A DNA stretch of 64,000 nucleotides. Source: Pyrinomonadaceae bacterium MAG19_C2-C3 (GTDB taxonomy: Bacteria; Acidobacteriota; Blastocatellia; Pyrinomonadales; Pyrinomonadaceae). Both the position numbers and the translations under genes were made by a program. Under the pieces are notes generated by a model. It searched no databases, was not told the DNA's origin, and saw only the letters and a list, made by a program, of their open reading frames with translations. The stretch lies in the NCBI GenBank assembly GCA_024330265.1, contig JANDLT010000017.1, positions 1 through 64,000 of the forward strand, given 5' to 3'. Below are positions 51,452 through 60,567 of the stretch, piece by piece; position 1 is the stretch's first letter; the number at the start of each line of letters is the position of its first letter.

Positions 51452-53914
51452 ATGATTAAATTTGACCGACTCCTGACCCTCTTACTCGCGGTGTCGCTTC
51501 TGGTTTGTGTCGTCCACGCGACTCCGGCGCAAGCCCCGCCCGCATCTACGCCAAACGTATCGTCGCTTAAAATCGCGGGCTTGCGCGCCACCGTCACGGT
51601 ACGGCGCGACGGGCGCGGCGTTCCCTATATCGAAGCCGCGAACGAAGATGATTTGTATTTCGCGCAAGGCTATGTCACGGCGTCCGACCGCTTGTGGCAA
51701 ATGGATTTGCTAAGGCGCACGGCGCGCGGTGAGCTTTCGGAAATCTTCGGACGCGCGACGCTCGAAGAAGATAAACGCCGTCGCATATACGGCTTCGCGC
51801 GTTTGTCTCAAGCGACGGAACGCAACCTCGCGCCCGACGTGCGCCGCGTGCTTGCGGCTTACGCGAAAGGCGTCAATGCATTCATCCAAACGCTCGACGA
51901 AAAGAGTTTGCCGCCGGAGTTTCGCTTGCTCGGCGTTCGCCCGCGTGCGTGGCAAATCGCGGATTCGCTGGTCGTCGGCAAAATCTTCGCCGAACTTCTT
52001 TCGCGTCCGTGGCGCGCCGACATCGAACGCCTCGCGCTTTCAGACATTCCACCCGCGAAGCTTCGGGCGTTGACGACGGATGAATCACCGTTCGATGTGT
52101 TCGTCGTCGGCAACGATGACAAAACGAGAAGCGCGGCTTCGACGATTTCAAGCGGCGATAAAGCGGCGAACGCGGTGGCGATGTTTGATGACGGTGCGCG
52201 TCGTGATGTATTGCGCCAACTCGCGGAGATTGACGAATTGACGGCGCGCGCTCAACAACGTCTCGGTCTGTACGGTGAAGCGTTGGCGGCGAGTAATAAC
52301 TGGGTCGTCGCGGGCAAGCGTTCCGCGAGTGGTAAGCCTTTGCTTGCCAACGACCCGCACTTGCCCGCGAGCGCGCCGTCAATCTGGTATATGGCGCACT
52401 TGAGCGCACCGAACTTTCGCGTCACGGGCGTGACGGCGGCGGGCGCGCCCGGAATCATCATCGGGCATAACGAGCGCGTCGCGTGGGGCGTGACGAATAC
52501 GGGACCCGATGTGCAGGATGTGTATCTCGAAACATTCGATGACGCGAACCCGCGCCGTTATAAAACTCCGAACGGATTTGCCGATGCGGAAATAAGACAA
52601 GAAGAAATCAAAGTCCGCAAAAGTTTGACCGCCCCGGAAACCGAAAGCGTGACTCTGGAAGTCACCGTCACGCGACACGGTCCCGTCGTGTTCGAGGCGG
52701 CGGGCAAACGCTACGCTCTGCGTTGGACGGCACTCGATTCACAGCGAGCCGAGTTCGCCGCGTTCTATAAAATCAACCGCGCGACGAACTGGCAATCCTT
52801 CACACGGGCTTTGAGTGTGTATTCCGGTTCGATGCAAAACTTCGTCTATGCAGACCGCGCGGGACACATCGGCTACTACGCCGCAGGGTTCGTTCCCATG
52901 CGTAAAACGGGTGACGGCAGCGTGCCTTACGACGGAGCGACGGACGCGGGCGAGTGGACGGACTTCATACCGTTCGCGGAACTGCCGCACGTTTATGACC
53001 CGCCTTCGGGCATCATTGTCACGGCGAACAACCGCATCATCGGGCGCAGCTATAAACACTTCCTGACCAACAGTTGGGCAGCACCTTATCGCGCCCGCCG
53101 CATATACGATTTGCTGAACGCGAAACCGAAGCACGACCTGACGGATTTCGCGCGTATCCAGTACGATGTTTATTCCGTCGGCGGCAAGTTCTTCGCGGAT
53201 GAAGCGTATAAGATTTTGTCTATGAGAGATGCGACGACAGACCGCGAAGCGATGCCGCATATAGATTTGACTTTGAAGTTGCTTCAAACGTGGAACGGCG
53301 AGATTACGCCCGACTCGCGCGGGGCGGCATTCGTATCAAATATGCGGACGGCATTTCGTGCGCGCGTCGTCGCCGCCGTCATCGGTGCGGAGCGTGCGAA
53401 AAGTTATCGCGGGGCGAACGTCGAAAACTTTGCCGACATGGTTTTGCGTACACAGGAACGTGAATGGCTGCCGAAAGAATTTAGTTCTTATGCGGACTTG
53501 CTCATAGCCTGTGCGCGAGATGCTCACGCGGAATTGACCAGACAACCCGGTGCGGACGAAACGAAATGGACGTGGGGCGCGACTTCAAAAGCACGCTTCC
53601 CGCATCCACTCGCCAGCGTCCCGATTTTCGGCACGCCATTCGTCATCGAACCGTTCGCGCAACGCGGCAGCGGCTTCGCGGCGGGCGCAACCGTCAACGT
53701 CGGGGCAAATGTTTCGATGCGTTTGCTTTCCGACACCGGCGATTGGGACAAGACGCGCCAGATTATCGCACCCGGTCAATCCGGCAATCCGGCGAGTCCG
53801 CACTGGAAAGACCAGTTGGGCGATTGGCAATCCGGCGCAACTCCCGTGTTTCCCTTCACAGCGGAAGCGGTCAGGGGAGCGGCGCGAAGCGTGTTGAGGC
53901 TTGAAGCAAAGTAA
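51452..53914 (+). CDS. Penicillin-acylase family N-terminal nucleophile amidase
   Basis: 820 residues from ATG 51452 (MIKFDRLLTLLLAVSLLVCVVHATPAQA); the open frame starts at 51305 but runs through the hairpin array. Signal peptide first; VRRDGRGVPYIEAANEDDLYFAQGYVTASDRLWQMD is the A-chain start, and autoprocessing would expose the B-chain Ser in ALAASNNWVVAGKRSASGKP. ENLLANDPHL-like (LLANDPHLPASAPSIWYMAHL) and WTALD follow. Periplasmic, probably hydrolyses amides such as acyl-homoserine lactones or beta-lactam side chains; specificity is not visible. Confidence 0.93.
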   Translation: MIKFDRLLTLLLAVSLLVCVVHATPAQAPPASTPNVSSLKIAGLRATVTVRRDGRGVPYIEAANEDDLYFAQGYVTASDRLWQMDLLRRTARGELSEIFGRATLEEDKRRRIYGFARLSQATERNLAPDVRRVLAAYAKGVNAFIQTLDEKSLPPEFRLLGVRPRAWQIADSLVVGKIFAELLSRPWRADIERLALSDIPPAKLRALTTDESPFDVFVVGNDDKTRSAASTISSGDKAANAVAMFDDGARRDVLRQLAEIDELTARAQQRLGLYGEALAASNNWVVAGKRSASGKPLLANDPHLPASAPSIWYMAHLSAPNFRVTGVTAAGAPGIIIGHNERVAWGVTNTGPDVQDVYLETFDDANPRRYKTPNGFADAEIRQEEIKVRKSLTAPETESVTLEVTVTRHGPVVFEAAGKRYALRWTALDSQRAEFAAFYKINRATNWQSFTRALSVYSGSMQNFVYADRAGHIGYYAAGFVPMRKTGDGSVPYDGATDAGEWTDFIPFAELPHVYDPPSGIIVTANNRIIGRSYKHFLTNSWAAPYRARRIYDLLNAKPKHDLTDFARIQYDVYSVGGKFFADEAYKILSMRDATTDREAMPHIDLTLKLLQTWNGEITPDSRGAAFVSNMRTAFRARVVAAVIGAERAKSYRGANVENFADMVLRTQEREWLPKEFSSYADLLIACARDAHAELTRQPGADETKWTWGATSKARFPHPLASVPIFGTPFVIEPFAQRGSGFAAGATVNVGANVSMRLLSDTGDWDKTRQIIAPGQSGNPASPHWKDQLGDWQSGATPVFPFTAEAVRGAARSVLRLEAK

Positions 53915-53926
53915 AAGAAGGCGGAA

Positions 53927-54035
53927 GAATGATATAAGAGAATATCCATTCATCATTCATCCGGTCGCGTCTGCGCTCGTCAGGTGCGTTCGGCTTGTGA
54001 ATGATATAAGAGAATATCCATTCATCATTCATCCG
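53927..54035. repeat. Two direct copies of a 37-bp repeat
   Basis: Identical 37-bp units at 53927-53963 and 53999-54035, separated by 35 bases. Each carries an internal inverted pair (GAATGAT and ATCATTC) and heptamer-like ATGAATG words. Only two copies; not a CRISPR. Confidence 0.85.
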
Positions 54036-54056
54036 TGATGTCTGAACATTTTTCTT

Positions 54057-54257
54057 CGTCCCGTAGGGACTTCCGTGATAATAGCCCAGCGATGAATCGC
54101 TGGGACAACTTGGCAAATAGACTTTCAGTCCCGTCAGGGACGGCTGAATCTTTGCCGTGAGATTTCAGCCGTCCCTGACGGGACTGCGGAAATTTTATCG
54201 CACGCCTCACCCAGCGATGAATCGCTGGGCTATTGTCGGTCGTCCCTAACGGGACGG
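54057..54257. repeat. BIME-like nested palindrome cluster B
   Basis: Outer inverted arms 54057-54104 and 54210-54257 share CGTCCCGT(T)AGGGAC and AGCCCAGCGATGAATCGCTG. Inner inverted arms 54125-54148 and 54163-54186 share CAGTCCCGTCAGGGACGGCT. It lies between two convergent genes. Confidence 0.85.
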
Positions 54258-54292
54258 AAAAGTGTCAAGGCTTCATCTCATCCATCAAGACA

Positions 54293-55318
54293 CTACGTTG
54301 GCAGTTGACGCGGCGGGAACGATTTGTGATTCGCCGTGTCTTCATCATCGGTGTTCCGGCGCGTGTCACCCGTTTCGGAAAGCATCTCTTTAATCGCTCC
54401 GACGCTTGCCAACATCGTCGAAGTTTCCATCGGCATAAAGATGACTTTCGAGTTTCGCCCTTGAGCCATGTCTTTGAGCGAATCAATGTAGCGTTGCGTG
54501 ATGAGATATTGCGCCGGGCTGATGTCCGCGCCGAGTGCTTGCCCGATGCGGGCAAGGGCTTCCGCTTCCGCCGCCGCCGAGCGCAGACGGGCTTGCGCCG
54601 CGCCGTCGGCTTGCAAAATCGCGGATTCTTTTTCACCTTCGGCGCGCGTCACCGCCGCCTGCTTTTCCCCTTCGGCGCGCGTAATCGCGGCTTGGCGTTC
54701 GCCGTCGGCTTGAAGGACAAGAGCGCGGCGATTGCGTTCGGCGGTCATCTGTTTCTCCATCGTAACGCGCACGTCTTCCGGCGGGTTGATGTTCTTCACG
54801 TCAACGCGCGTCACCTTCACGCCCCATTTATCCGTCGCGTCATCGAGAATCAGACGCAGTTTGTTATTGATCTGGTCGCGGTTGGAGAGCGTGCTGTCCA
54901 AATCCATTTCGCCCATCACGGAACGCATTCCGGTGATTGTCAACTGCACGATGCCGCCGACTAAATCGTTGATTTCATACACGGCTTTGACCGCATCGGT
55001 TATTTGCCAGTAGACAACCGAGTCAACCAGAATCGTAACGTTATCGCGCGTGATGACGGGTTGCGGCGGAAGGTCTAGGTACTGCTCACGCAAATCAATG
55101 GACGTAGTACCGGGTCGCATGTTCGTCCAATTGTAAGAGCGTGGCTTGTCTATAAACGGATAGATGATGTTCAAGCCGCTCGACGCAATCATCCGAAAGC
55201 GACCGAGACGCTCGACCAACATCACGGTCGCCTGCGGTACGATTTTAATCGTCTTGGCGGCGACAACCAGAAGCGAGATGCCGACGAACATCAGGAAAAG
55301 AAGAAACACAGTCGTCAT
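54293..55318 (-). CDS. SPFH/Band-7 (stomatin/QmcA-like) membrane protein
   Basis: 341 residues. N-terminal membrane segment (TVFLLFLMFVGISLLVVAA), then the Band-7 domain (VERLGRFRMIASSGLNIIYPFID, VITRDNVTILVDSVVYWQI, GEMDLDSTLSNRDQINNKL), a coiled region (RALVLQADGERQAAITRAEGEK repeated) and a C-terminal ISPAQYLITQRYIDSLKDMA. Probably a lipid-raft scaffold influencing membrane proteases. No adjacent NfeD gene. Confidence 0.93.
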   Translation of the reverse strand: MTTVFLLFLMFVGISLLVVAAKTIKIVPQATVMLVERLGRFRMIASSGLNIIYPFIDKPRSYNWTNMRPGTTSIDLREQYLDLPPQPVITRDNVTILVDSVVYWQITDAVKAVYEINDLVGGIVQLTITGMRSVMGEMDLDSTLSNRDQINNKLRLILDDATDKWGVKVTRVDVKNINPPEDVRVTMEKQMTAERNRRALVLQADGERQAAITRAEGEKQAAVTRAEGEKESAILQADGAAQARLRSAAAEAEALARIGQALGADISPAQYLITQRYIDSLKDMAQGRNSKVIFMPMETSTMLASVGAIKEMLSETGDTRRNTDDEDTANHKSFPPRQLPT

Positions 55319-55580
55319 GTTCTACTCCAAAAGATTTTCTAAGTTGATACGTTGCGCGAGTGAAACGGCGTGTGCCGTAAGCGGCGGCGTGTTCGATGCC
55401 ACACTATAACCGATGACGGCTTTGGGCGTGAAGCAGCGACCTACAAATGAAAGCGGAAGCTAACTTGCCTGTCACTTCCATTTCACACGAGACGTGTATC
55501 GTTTGCGCGTGACTTGTTGAATTAAACTCCCATCGTGACCGCCGTGCGGGATTGCCGAAATCTGATTTATCCGATTTTTC

Positions 55581-56576
55581 ATGCAGGTTGAACCACTGAA
55601 AACCGAAACCAAAATGGGCGCAGGCAGCAAACTCTGGAAAGCGATGCTCGCAAGCGGTGCGGGACTTGCCGCCCTCGCCGCGCTTAATTCGACTGTGCCG
55701 CGCCGTCATCTTGAATTGCCTTCGGGCGATGTGGTTGACGCCGAAAACGGCGAAGCGCAATTTTACGAATGGACTTATGGCGAAGTGTTTTACCGCGTCG
55801 CCGGAAACGCGAACAACCCGCCGCTCGTCTTCGTACACGACATCGCGCCCGGCGTTTCAAGCTTTATGTGGTGGCGCAACTTCGGGCGACTGTCCGCCAA
55901 CTTTCGCGTCTATGCGCTTGACCTACTCGGCTTCGGTGCTTCGGCAAAGCCGCCTGTCGCGCCTTACTCGACGGATTTTTATGTGACTCAAATCGCTGAC
56001 TTTCTCCGTGATGTCGTCGGTGAAAAAGCTACACTTGTCGGCAGCGGACTCGGCGCAGTATTCGCCGCGCGCGTCGCCATCGAACACACGGACAGCACGG
56101 AGAGCCTCATCCTCATCGCCCCGCCCGGCTTGAGCGACGAACGCGACGCACGCGCCGGAATGCGCGGCGCGGCGTTCTATTCCTTGCTCAATTCACCCGT
56201 GCTTGGAACTTCCTTCTACAACACACTGGCGAGCGAACGCGCCCTGCGGGACTACACGCGCCGACAACTTTTCTTCAATAAACGCCTTGCCACCAAAGGA
56301 CTCGTCGCACACCTTTACGCGCAGAGCCACCAGCACGGAGCGCAACACGCCGTCACCGCGTATCTCTCCGGTTACGTCGCCGCCAACATCCGCACCCCAC
56401 TCGCAGCAGTCACCGTCCCGACAATCATCATGCTTGATGATTCATCGCACGACTCAATTCAACCGGAAACCCTGCGCGCCCTCAACCCTAACCTGACCGT
56501 CGAAATCTTCGACAACTCGCGCCTCTGGCTGCACGCCGAACACCCAGACCGCTTCAACGCGCTAATCGCACGTTGA
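55581..56576 (+). CDS. Alpha/beta-hydrolase-like protein lacking the nucleophile
   Basis: 331 residues. Likely membrane-associated N-terminal segment (KAMLASGAGLAALAALNSTV), then LVFVHDIAPGVSSFMWWRNF, YALDLLGFGASAKP and the elbow LVGSGLGAVFAARVA. The elbow has Gly where the nucleophile Ser is expected (pattern VGxSxG reads VGSGLG). VPTIIMLDDSSHDSI supplies the acid and LWLHAEHPDRF the His. Because the nucleophile is missing, it may be catalytically inactive or use another mechanism. The window holds a second such case at 18.9 kb. Confidence 0.83.
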   Translation: MQVEPLKTETKMGAGSKLWKAMLASGAGLAALAALNSTVPRRHLELPSGDVVDAENGEAQFYEWTYGEVFYRVAGNANNPPLVFVHDIAPGVSSFMWWRNFGRLSANFRVYALDLLGFGASAKPPVAPYSTDFYVTQIADFLRDVVGEKATLVGSGLGAVFAARVAIEHTDSTESLILIAPPGLSDERDARAGMRGAAFYSLLNSPVLGTSFYNTLASERALRDYTRRQLFFNKRLATKGLVAHLYAQSHQHGAQHAVTAYLSGYVAANIRTPLAAVTVPTIIMLDDSSHDSIQPETLRALNPNLTVEIFDNSRLWLHAEHPDRFNALIAR

Positions 56577-56655
56577 AGCAAAGTAGAAGGTAGAAAGTAG
56601 AAGTAAGCAAAGAAAAAGGATTTACTTCTACTTTCTACCTTCTACTTTCTACTTT
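56577..56655. repeat. Inverted heptamer array (AGTAGAA)
   Basis: Tandem GTAGAAG/GTAGAAA words at 56582-56605 and the inverted words at 56622-56656. The GCAAAGTAGAA word occurs at both ends. It supplies the TAG stop of the small gene on the minus strand. Confidence 0.85.
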
Positions 56656-56818
56656 GCTTCACTTCGGTGGTTTCCGATGCGTCCGGCGGTTGCGGCACGT
56701 CGCTGTTCATCGCTTCGGCGGATTCCTGTTCAATCTCCACTTCGCGCTCATCGCTTCCCTTGCGATACGGCTTGGCTTCAACCATCGTGTCTTTGATTTC
56801 CGCGTCGTTGTCGTTCAT
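56642..56818 (-). CDS. Small acidic protein, 58 residues
   Basis: ATG 56818 has GGAG 7 bases upstream. The protein is hydrophilic and rich in Asp/Glu (NDNDAEIKDTMVEAKPYRKG, REVEIEQESAEAMNSDVPQ). No known domain. The stop codon and the last three codons lie in the heptamer array. It converges on the hydrolase gene and is divergent from tRNA-Thr. Confidence 0.65.
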   Translation of the reverse strand: MNDNDAEIKDTMVEAKPYRKGSDEREVEIEQESAEAMNSDVPQPPDASETTEVKQSRK

Positions 56819-56896
56819 TTATGCTCCGATGTTTTCAAATTTAATGTCTCGCTTGACACGTTCGCATCGCACTTCGTATGCTTCCGCTTCTTCCGC

Positions 56897-56968
<72 letters not shown>

Positions 56969-57044
56969 TATATCATTCGTTAAATGAAAGTGCGCGCTTA
57001 TGCAAAGTAAGCGCGCACTTTTCATTTTTAACTCTTTACATATT

Positions 57045-58148
57045 CTACGCACTCACGGCGGCTCCGGTGGTCGGTGAGGCAGACGATGTGCGGTCAGGTT
57101 TGCGGGTGAGGAATAGTTCCGCGATGCGGGCTTCGTCCTTCGCCGTGTCAACCGCGATGTCGTCGAAGATTTGTACGGTCACGGGGTCGGTGAATTGGTT
57201 GCGATAGTTGTACGCATCCACGACTCCGGTTTGCAAATCGCCGAGCGCGCGTTGCAAGACGCTTTGTTCGCTGTTTGATTGCAGCCAACTTTTGAGCGTC
57301 GCCCACGCGCCGCTTCCGGCGGCTTGCAGCGATTCCGTCGCGCCGAGTTGAGCGAGACGGGCTTCGAGCGTTTGGATGTGGCGCGCTTTGTTGGCGCGTA
57401 TTTCGTTGAACGTCGCTTTAAGTTCCGTGTCGGAGACTTTATCGGTGTACTGCTCAAACGCCGTCATCGCGTAGCGTTCGCCGCGAATCGCGGTGTTGAT
57501 GCCGTCAACGATTTCCGCTTTCGTCGAGCCGCCCCAATCTTCACCTAGACTACGCCAGCCTTGATTGGAAAAGTCGGTTTCCGCCGGTAGATTCATATCG
57601 CCCGTTAAGCCGAGACGGTTGAGAATCGCGGTCGTGAAAATCGGCAAATCTCCCGGACGCCGCGAGGTGATGAGGTTGCCGTCAACCACAAGCGGTTCAT
57701 CAATAAAGTTTGCGCCCGCGTTTTCCATGTCTCTGCGAATCGAAGTGAAGCCCGTCGCGTTTTTACCTTTCAGCAAATCGCCTTCAATCAAAACTTGCGG
57801 AGCGTGGCACACCGCCGCGACGAGTATGCCTTGATTCATCGCGTCTTGAACGAAGCGCACGGTCTTCTTGTTCGTTCGCATGATGTCGGGAGCTTGCCCG
57901 CCGGGAATCACGACGGCATCGAAATCTTCGGGGCGTGAATCGGTCGTGGTCGCATCGGCTTTCTGCGATAACTTGCCCTGCTTGCCCTGATACGCTTCGT
58001 TGAGACGTGACCCCAAAATGGTGACTTCCGCTCCGGCTTGCTGAAGTGCCGTGTATGGAATTGTGAACTCGACATCTTCGACGTGGTTTTCGATAAGTAT
58101 GGCGACTCGTTTTTTGGTTGATTTAGTTGTTTGGATTTTTTCGGTCAT
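57045..58148 (-). CDS. DJ-1/PfpI domain fused to a DUF2383-like helical bundle
   Basis: 367 residues from ATG 58148, chosen for AAGGAG 8-9 bases upstream; the frame opens at 58250. Residues about 12-190 form a PfpI/DJ-1 domain of the GSP18 type: VAILIENHVEDVEFTIPYTAL (Glu), FDAVVIPGGQAPDIM, and the nucleophile Cys in LVAAVCHAPQVL. Residues about 215-345 form a DUF2383/ferritin-like four-helix bundle: INTAIRGERYAMTAFEQYTDKV, FNEIRANKARHIQTLEARLAQLG, LGDLQTGVVDAYNY. The fusion suggests a stress-related protein deglycase or chaperone linked to a helical bundle; the partner is unknown. Confidence 0.88.
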   Translation of the reverse strand: MTEKIQTTKSTKKRVAILIENHVEDVEFTIPYTALQQAGAEVTILGSRLNEAYQGKQGKLSQKADATTTDSRPEDFDAVVIPGGQAPDIMRTNKKTVRFVQDAMNQGILVAAVCHAPQVLIEGDLLKGKNATGFTSIRRDMENAGANFIDEPLVVDGNLITSRRPGDLPIFTTAILNRLGLTGDMNLPAETDFSNQGWRSLGEDWGGSTKAEIVDGINTAIRGERYAMTAFEQYTDKVSDTELKATFNEIRANKARHIQTLEARLAQLGATESLQAAGSGAWATLKSWLQSNSEQSVLQRALGDLQTGVVDAYNYRNQFTDPVTVQIFDDIAVDTAKDEARIAELFLTRKPDRTSSASPTTGAAVSA

Positions 58149-58400
58149 TGATAGTTCTCCTTGTGATTTTTCGGTGGTACGAAACGCCGACGCGAAATGC
58201 GTGGGCGGCTTGCCGTGCGTGGTCATGTTATTTGAAAAAGGTTCGGGCAATCATTATGCCAACTCGCCAAACACGGAGAACTGCATCGCGCGATGCACGC
58301 GCGACTAATGAAAGCCGTACACGTTGCGTAGGGTGTTGTCCGCTTAGGAAACGATAACGGGTTGTCTTTGATTGTCAGGAATGACCTTAACGCACGGCGT

Positions 58401-59021
58401 CTAATGCGCGGGACGAAGCAAGCCGCGAAAGATACCCTGTACGGTGACGTGCGCGGCGGGCAGACGAAGCGGCGCGAGTTGCGAATTGGCGGGACGAAGT
58501 TCGATGTGCGTTCCCATTGGATAATAGCGTTTCAGCGTCGCGCGTGAATCTTCGATAAGGGCGACGACGATTTCGCCGGAGCGGGCTTCGACGCGATTTT
58601 CGATCAACGCGATGTCGCCGTCGCAGATGTGTTCGTCAATCATCGAATCGCCGACAACGCGCAAGGCATAAACTTCCGTCGGGCGCGTGCGTCCGAGCAG
58701 AAAGCGCGGAACATGAATCGTGTTATTGGCTTCTTCAATCGTATCAATCGGCGCACCCGCCGCGATGCGACCGAGCAACGGCACATCGCAAATCTGGTCG
58801 TCAATCGCCTCCTCGACATTAAGTGAAAAAGCACCGTCGCCGCGATGACGCGAAAGCAGACCGCGTTTCTCCAAAGCTTCGACATGCTTGGCAACCGTCG
58901 CTTTCGACGATAAACCGAAGTGGCGCGCAATCTGTGTGTAAGACGGTTCATAACCGTGACGCTCGATGAAGCGCACGATGTAGTCGAAGATTTCGCGTTG
59001 GCGTTGTGTTCGCGGTTGCAT
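58401..59021 (-). CDS. lexA: LexA repressor
   Basis: SOS repressor, 206 residues from ATG 59021 (MQPRTQRQREIFDYIVRFIE). Winged-helix domain EPSYTQIARHFGLSSKATVAKHVEALEKRG; cleavage site Ala-Gly in LLGRIAAGAPID; catalytic Ser in VVGDSMIDEHICDGD and Lys in SRATLKRYYP. RecA-stimulated self-cleavage is expected; recA is in the same window. No palindrome like that before recA was found upstream of lexA. Confidence 0.95.
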   Translation of the reverse strand: MQPRTQRQREIFDYIVRFIERHGYEPSYTQIARHFGLSSKATVAKHVEALEKRGLLSRHRGDGAFSLNVEEAIDDQICDVPLLGRIAAGAPIDTIEEANNTIHVPRFLLGRTRPTEVYALRVVGDSMIDEHICDGDIALIENRVEARSGEIVVALIEDSRATLKRYYPMGTHIELRPANSQLAPLRLPAAHVTVQGIFRGLLRPAH

Positions 59022-59192
59022 TTGTTTTAGCGATTTGTCCACAGACTTGGCGATTGAAAACGGTGCGGGGTTTTGACTTGCGGGCGGATAGTAAGGTCAC
59101 AAGGATGTTAGCGTCAAGAAAAATCCTCATTAAGGAGAAGCGCGACTGACAAGGTATCACGCTTCTCCTCGCAAGATGTTTTGAGTTCAAGG

Positions 59193-59939
59193 TTAATTGC
59201 GGGTTGAATAACGGCTAAGTGCCTGTGGGAAAACACGAACATTGGCGGGCGCGCTGGAAGCGGCAACCGCCGCGCCTTCCGCACCGAGGATCTGGTTCGC
59301 TTTTTTGCCCGCGTAAATCGCTTCGTTCAAATTATTGTCTGGATTGATAACCACGCCCTTGAGTGCCGCGCCGATGTATGCACCCTTTTGGCGCGCGTAA
59401 GAAAGTATTCCGGCATCGAGCGTGAGATTGGTTGAGGCTCCGGGTTGCCGCCCGTAAGGTCCGGCGGCGACTCCGATTTCTCCGCCTATCTCGAACTTGT
59501 CTTCAAGCAAACCTTTGAGCGCGCCGTCATTCATAAAGAGCAGGATGAAGTCGGTTTTCGATGCGCCGATTTGCGCTCCGAAACTTCCGCCGCCCAAATT
59601 GAAAAACGCGGGTGCGCTCCAACCGTTTGCCGTGCGCCGCGAAATCACTCCGTCACCGCCGCGCCCGCCGATGATAAACGCCGCCCTTAACACGCCGGGA
59701 AAAACCGCGATGGCTTCCGCGCGGTCAAGCAATTCCTTTGGAATGCCGCCGTCGGGTGCGCTAAGTGTCTGGTTCAAAACCTTCACCGCGTCACGGGCTT
59801 CGTTCGATGCTTCGTTCAATTTTTTGCGGTCAACACGCGCGGTTTGCGCGTTCGCGGCAAAGCCTGCCGTTAAAACCAACGCGCACAAAAGCGTCAGCGT
59901 CGGAAAATGTTTAGTGTATTTAAGATGTTGGCGAATCAT
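59193..59939 (-). CDS. SYLF/YSC84-domain secreted protein
   Basis: 248 residues from ATG 59939 (AGGAGA upstream). Signal peptide ends AANAQ. The SYLF domain covers most of the protein: IPKELLDRAEAIAVFPGVL, IIGGRGGDGVISRR, GGGSFGAQIGASKTDFILLFMND, GVAAGPYGRQP. Such domains bind lipid. Periplasmic or outer-membrane. Function unknown. Confidence 0.9.
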   Translation of the reverse strand: MIRQHLKYTKHFPTLTLLCALVLTAGFAANAQTARVDRKKLNEASNEARDAVKVLNQTLSAPDGGIPKELLDRAEAIAVFPGVLRAAFIIGGRGGDGVISRRTANGWSAPAFFNLGGGSFGAQIGASKTDFILLFMNDGALKGLLEDKFEIGGEIGVAAGPYGRQPGASTNLTLDAGILSYARQKGAYIGAALKGVVINPDNNLNEAIYAGKKANQILGAEGAAVAASSAPANVRVFPQALSRYSTRN

Positions 59940-60252
59940 TTCTTCTCTCCTAATTGTGTTTAAGTATCTGTGTATTTTCGGTGCAAGGTGCATCATTAAG
60001 CGCGACTTGAATCAATGAGTGCATTGGATTGATGCTTAATACGTCGGATGCGGCGGCGGGTGCAAACTCCGTTCCAATTTGAACGCGCGGCGGCATCGTT
60101 TTGCCAATGTTTGACGGTGAGCGGAGCGGGGTGAGACGATGCCGCCGCGATTTATTGTTGAGCAGAAACCATCGGCATCTGGCAAGCGCATAATAAATTC
60201 ATAAAACGCAATACACCCGACGACATTTTGTTTTGAAAGGACACAGTTCATT

Positions 60253-60474
60253 ATGGAAATAGACCCGAACAAAGTTGTGACGCAGGAAGAAGTGGGCGAA
60301 CCCGCCGCGATTGATCAGGTTGAGGCGCGCGTTGAAGCCGAGATGAAGCGCATCGAAGGGCGCGCCAAAGAATCGGTCGCGCAAGGAATGGGCGACGAAG
60401 AACGCGAACAAGAAGGTCGCAGACTTCAGGAAGAAGCCGAAGCCGCGCTTGAACACGAACGAGATTCGCAGTAA
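60253..60474 (+). CDS. Small acidic helical protein, 73 residues
   Basis: ATG 60253 has AAAGGA about 10 bases upstream. Coiled-coil-like, strongly acidic (AAIDQVEARVEAEMKRIEGRA, EEREQEGRRLQEEAEAALEHE). Resembles small stress or CsbD-like proteins in composition only. A strong terminator follows. Confidence 0.7.
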   Translation: MEIDPNKVVTQEEVGEPAAIDQVEARVEAEMKRIEGRAKESVAQGMGDEEREQEGRRLQEEAEAALEHERDSQ

Positions 60475-60491
60475 AGAATTTCGTATCAACC

Positions 60492-60532
60492 AAAAACGTC
60501 GCGCATGAAGTTGATTCATGCGCGACGTTTTT
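60492..60532. terminator. Strong bidirectional terminator
   Basis: Perfect 18-bp stem (AAAAACGTCGCGCATGAA and its complement) with a 5-base loop; A-run before and T-run after. It serves the small gene and the convergent TlpA-like gene. Confidence 0.92.
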
Positions 60533-60567
60533 GCGTTCGCCTAATCGCACTTGACCCCGCTCGAAAC

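Noticed and set aside
53927-54035. Two 37-bp direct repeats with a 35-bp spacer, CRISPR-like spacing
   Set aside because: Only two copies, no cas genes, and the repeat is made of heptamer-like words and an internal inverted pair. It fits the repeat arrays in this genome better.
53871-54116. 81-residue minus-strand frame containing two MNDEWIFSYII repeats
   Set aside because: The repeats are only the translation of the 37-bp direct repeat; no start signal or known fold.
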